Below, piece by piece: positions 4,125 through 6,113 of a stretch of DNA of 6,113 bases. Both the position numbers and the translations under genes were made by a program. Numbering within the stretch: position 1 is the first letter of the stretch; each line of letters opens with the position of its first letter. Source of the stretch: an uncultured Thermoleophilia bacterium (GTDB taxonomy: Bacteria; Actinomycetota; Thermoleophilia; UBA2241); assembly GCA_903921965.1 (NCBI GenBank), contig CAIXSE010000361.1, positions 1 through 6,113 of the forward strand. Direction: 5' to 3'. The notes below the pieces were generated by a model. The model ran no database searches. It saw only the letters and a list, made by a program, of their open reading frames with translations, and had not been told where the DNA came from.

Positions 4125-6113
4125 CACGCCCTCCCCAGGATGCAGGCTTCCAAGCCGGGTCCCGCACAGGGGTGGAACGGCTTCTCGAACGCCTCCGGGT
4201 ACTTGGCCTTCAGCGCTTCCATGTCGGTCTTCTCGATCTCCACGAGGAAGCCGCTGACGGCGTGGCCGACGGCGTTCTTCGAGGTGGTGTGGCGCGGCAC
4301 GATGGTGTTGATGGCGCCGCCGCGGTCGATCTCGCCGGGGACGATGGGGTCCCACTTGGCGCCGTGGTCGATGTACACGACCTCGGGCATGATGCGCTCG
4401 GTCACGTAGGCGCCGGCGAGCACGGTGCCGCGGTCGTTGTAGATGCTGACCACGTCGCCGTCCTTGATGCCGTAGCGCTCGGCCGTGGACGGGTGCAGCC
4501 AGACCGGGTGGTACTGGTAGCCGTCGGGGCCGGTCACCTTGCCGGTGTTGGGGATCTCACGCAGCCAGGTGATGTCCTCGTGCTGGCTGTGGACGCTCCA
4601 GCGCGGGTGGTTGGAGCACACGAGCAGCGGATATGCCTGCGAGCGCCCGGTGCCGACGGTCTCCTCGTGGCTGATGCCCTGGGCGACCCAGCCGGGGACC
4701 GGCGGCCGCTCGAGGTCGTTGGGGAAGTGCTCGGCGAGGCCCTGCGCCTCGAACTCGAGCTTGCCGGTCGGCGTGGTGAGCGGGTACTTCTCCGGGTCCT
4801 TGTAGAAGTTGTAGAACCCGGCCGGTACGTCTTCCCAGCCGTTGTCGGTGGGCACGGCGTAGTAGCCCTTCTCGTTGAGCTCCTCCCAGGTGATGAGGTC
4901 CTCGCAGCGCGAGGTCTCGTACCCGTACTTGATGAGCTCGGGGATCGTCTTGCCGCCGGTGTACTCCTCCTTGAGGCCGAGGCGCTCGCTGAGCATGACG
5001 GCGATCTCGTAGTCGCTGTAGCTCTCGCCCAGCGGCTCGATGCACTTGTGCTCGGGGAACAGGAGGTTGTACTGGCCGCTGAAGATGTCGCCGGCGATGT
5101 CGTCCTCTTCGAGCTTGGTGTTCACGGGGAGGATGATGTCGGCGAGCAGGGCGTCGTTCTCCAGCCACGGGTGCTGGCAGAACATGAACTCGATGTCGGG
5201 GTGCCGCATGGCACGCACGTAGTCGTTGCCCGAGTTCCAGCAGGTGATCCAGCTCGGCGAGTCGGTCCACACCATGTGGATCCTGCTGCAGCCGTCGGCC
5301 GGGTACTTGTAGTGCTCGAACTGGTTGACGCGGTCGGCGGTCTCGGACTCGCAGCCGTACCAGTCGCACTCGCCCTCGAGGATCGCCTTGGGGACGTAGG
5401 TCTTGGGGATGAACGACGGGTGGTTGCTCTCGTCCGGGTGGCCGCCGGTGTAGGCCTTGCGCAGGTACGGGACGCGCAGCGGCTTGGGCTGGGCGTACTG
5501 GTCGGGCTTGTCGAACAGGCCCCACTCGATCATCTTGGCCTGGTTCTGGCCGGGCTTGCCGAGGCCCTGCATGGCCAGGCAGATGCCCTGCAGGCGGGCG
5601 GGCTCGGTGGCGTAGGGGCCGCGGATGCCGGGGCCGCCGTTGCCGATGACGACGGTGGTGCGCTTGCTCGCCCACTCGTCGGCGAGGGCCTTGATGACGC
5701 GCGCGGGGACGCCGCAGATGGGCGCCGCCCACTCCGGCGACTTCTCGACGCCGTCCTCGTCGCCCATCACGTAGGCCTCGTACTTGTCGACGCCCACGGC
5801 GTGGGTCTCGAGGTACTCCTTGTCGTAGGTGCTCTTCTTGAACCAGCGGTGCGTGATCGCCAGGTAGAGCGCCGCGTCGGTGTTGGGCAGCACCGGGATC
5901 CAGCGGTCGGCGTGCACGGCGGCGGCGTAGTTGAGGTCGGGGCACACGTAGATCTGCTTGATGCCGATCTCACTCCACCAGTAGCTCAGGCGGCTCGGGA
6001 GCTGGCCCTGCCAGCCCCACGGGGTGGTCTCCTGGTCGCAGCCCCAGAACAGCAGCAGCTCGGCGTTCTTGGAGATGTCCCAGAGCAGGTTGCTCTGCTG
6101 GCCCTGGCCGACC
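4124..6113 (-). CDS. Transhydroxylase/catechol-dehydroxylase-type molybdopterin large subunit (AthL-like), N-terminus outside window
   Basis: The frame is open to the window end; 662 C-terminal residues are visible, so roughly 200 are missing if it matches the 875-aa large subunit of pyrogallol transhydroxylase. Reading from the edge, FWGCDQETTPWGWQGQLPS and YVCPDLNYAA are typical of that branch of the DMSO reductase family. Next come VVIGNGGPGIRGPYATEPAR, then WLENDALLADIILPVNTKLE (cofactor-binding region). The C-terminal dinucleotide-binding domain (about bases 4640-4200) has SNHPRWSVHSQ, YGIKDGDVVSIYNDRGTVLAG and DHGAKWDPIVPGEIDRGGAIN. Characterised relatives move or remove hydroxyl groups on polyphenols (pyrogallol to phloroglucinol; catechol dehydroxylation); acetylene hydratase is also related. 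The molybdenum ligand lies in the missing part. The GTG at 5947 is internal, not the start, because the conserved frame continues upstream. The partner Fe-S gene follows directly; no membrane subunit is seen, so a soluble cytoplasmic enzyme is likely. The substrate is inferred only. Confidence 0.88.
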   Translation of the reverse strand, partial: VGQGQQSNLLWDISKNAELLLFWGCDQETTPWGWQGQLPSRLSYWWSEIGIKQIYVCPDLNYAAAVHADRWIPVLPNTDAALYLAITHRWFKKSTYDKEYLETHAVGVDKYEAYVMGDEDGVEKSPEWAAPICGVPARVIKALADEWASKRTTVVIGNGGPGIRGPYATEPARLQGICLAMQGLGKPGQNQAKMIEWGLFDKPDQYAQPKPLRVPYLRKAYTGGHPDESNHPSFIPKTYVPKAILEGECDWYGCESETADRVNQFEHYKYPADGCSRIHMVWTDSPSWITCWNSGNDYVRAMRHPDIEFMFCQHPWLENDALLADIILPVNTKLEEDDIAGDIFSGQYNLLFPEHKCIEPLGESYSDYEIAVMLSERLGLKEEYTGGKTIPELIKYGYETSRCEDLITWEELNEKGYYAVPTDNGWEDVPAGFYNFYKDPEKYPLTTPTGKLEFEAQGLAEHFPNDLERPPVPGWVAQGISHEETVGTGRSQAYPLLVCSNHPRWSVHSQHEDITWLREIPNTGKVTGPDGYQYHPVWLHPSTAERYGIKDGDVVSIYNDRGTVLAGAYVTERIMPEVVYIDHGAKWDPIVPGEIDRGGAINTIVPRHTTSKNAVGHAVSGFLVEIEKTDMEALKAKYPEAFEKPFHPCAGPGLEACILGRA
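4129..4136 (-). promoter_or_regulatory. Ribosome binding site of the small-subunit gene
   Basis: On the minus strand GGGGAGGG lies 4 nt before the ATG, inside the last codons of the large-subunit gene. With the TGATG stop/start overlap it points to coupled translation and an equal supply of both subunits. Confidence 0.65.

Noticed and set aside
4125..4355. 77-codon N-terminal extension of the small subunit
   Set aside because: Arg/His-rich sequence lying within the large-subunit gene; the ATG at 4124 has a ribosome binding site and a TGATG overlap, and the family begins right there.
3591..4409. 272-codon plus-strand frame opposite the small subunit
   Set aside because: Val/Leu/Asp repeats typical of the antisense of GC-rich code; no domain recognised.
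4557..5945. 462-codon minus-strand frame overlapping the large subunit in another register
   Set aside because: Arg/Pro/His-rich nonsense translation, while the neighbouring frame carries conserved molybdopterin motifs over its whole length.
5945..5947. GTG as start of the minus-strand large subunit
   Set aside because: The frame stays open to the window edge and encodes conserved residues (WGCDQETTPWGW) upstream of it.
1..6113. tRNA, rRNA, CRISPR array, insertion sequence or attachment site
   Set aside because: No repeat-spacer pattern, transposase-like reading frame, terminal inverted repeats or tRNA-like fold was seen; the window is almost fully occupied by five protein genes.

Overview
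The window is very GC-rich with dense, overlapping genes, and nearly everything in it is redox enzymology of the complex iron-sulfur molybdoenzyme (DMSO reductase) type. A strict or facultative anaerobe is likely. The GC content, the GTG-started regulator with an apparently leaderless promoter and the gene content fit an anaerobic actinobacterium (Coriobacteriia-like), but this is inference and no taxonomic marker gene is present.

Left half, plus strand: a tightly coupled three-subunit operon. It holds the C-terminal end of a molybdopterin catalytic subunit (cut by the window start), a four-cluster ferredoxin-like electron-transfer subunit, and a ten-helix NrfD/PsrC-type membrane subunit. This is the classic layout of a membrane-bound respiratory oxidoreductase that exchanges electrons with the quinone pool. 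The substrate cannot be read from the sequence. A gene for an Rrf2-family (IscR-like) iron-sulfur regulator follows after 34 nt, with its own -10 box inside a perfect 15-bp palindrome.

Centre: a 118-nt convergent intergenic region holding three hairpins, one of them a strong 14-bp GC-rich stem with a GCAA loop that probably ends transcription.

Right half, minus strand: a two-gene unit running toward the centre. It encodes most of a large molybdopterin subunit (N-terminus beyond the window end) and a 277-aa iron-sulfur subunit with a C-terminal beta-sandwich domain. Both resemble the two subunits of pyrogallol-phloroglucinol transhydroxylase (AthL/AthS) and its relatives, the anaerobic catechol dehydroxylases. 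No membrane anchor accompanies them here, so a soluble enzyme acting on polyhydroxylated aromatic compounds is the best guess. The small subunit has lost one cysteine from its third cluster motif (C-x2-N-x2-C-x3-C), which looks like an intermediate between four-cluster electron-transfer subunits and the three-cluster transhydroxylase subunit.

Together the window shows two different molybdoenzyme systems facing each other, one probably membrane-bound and respiratory and one probably soluble and acting on aromatics, with an iron-sulfur sensor gene between them.
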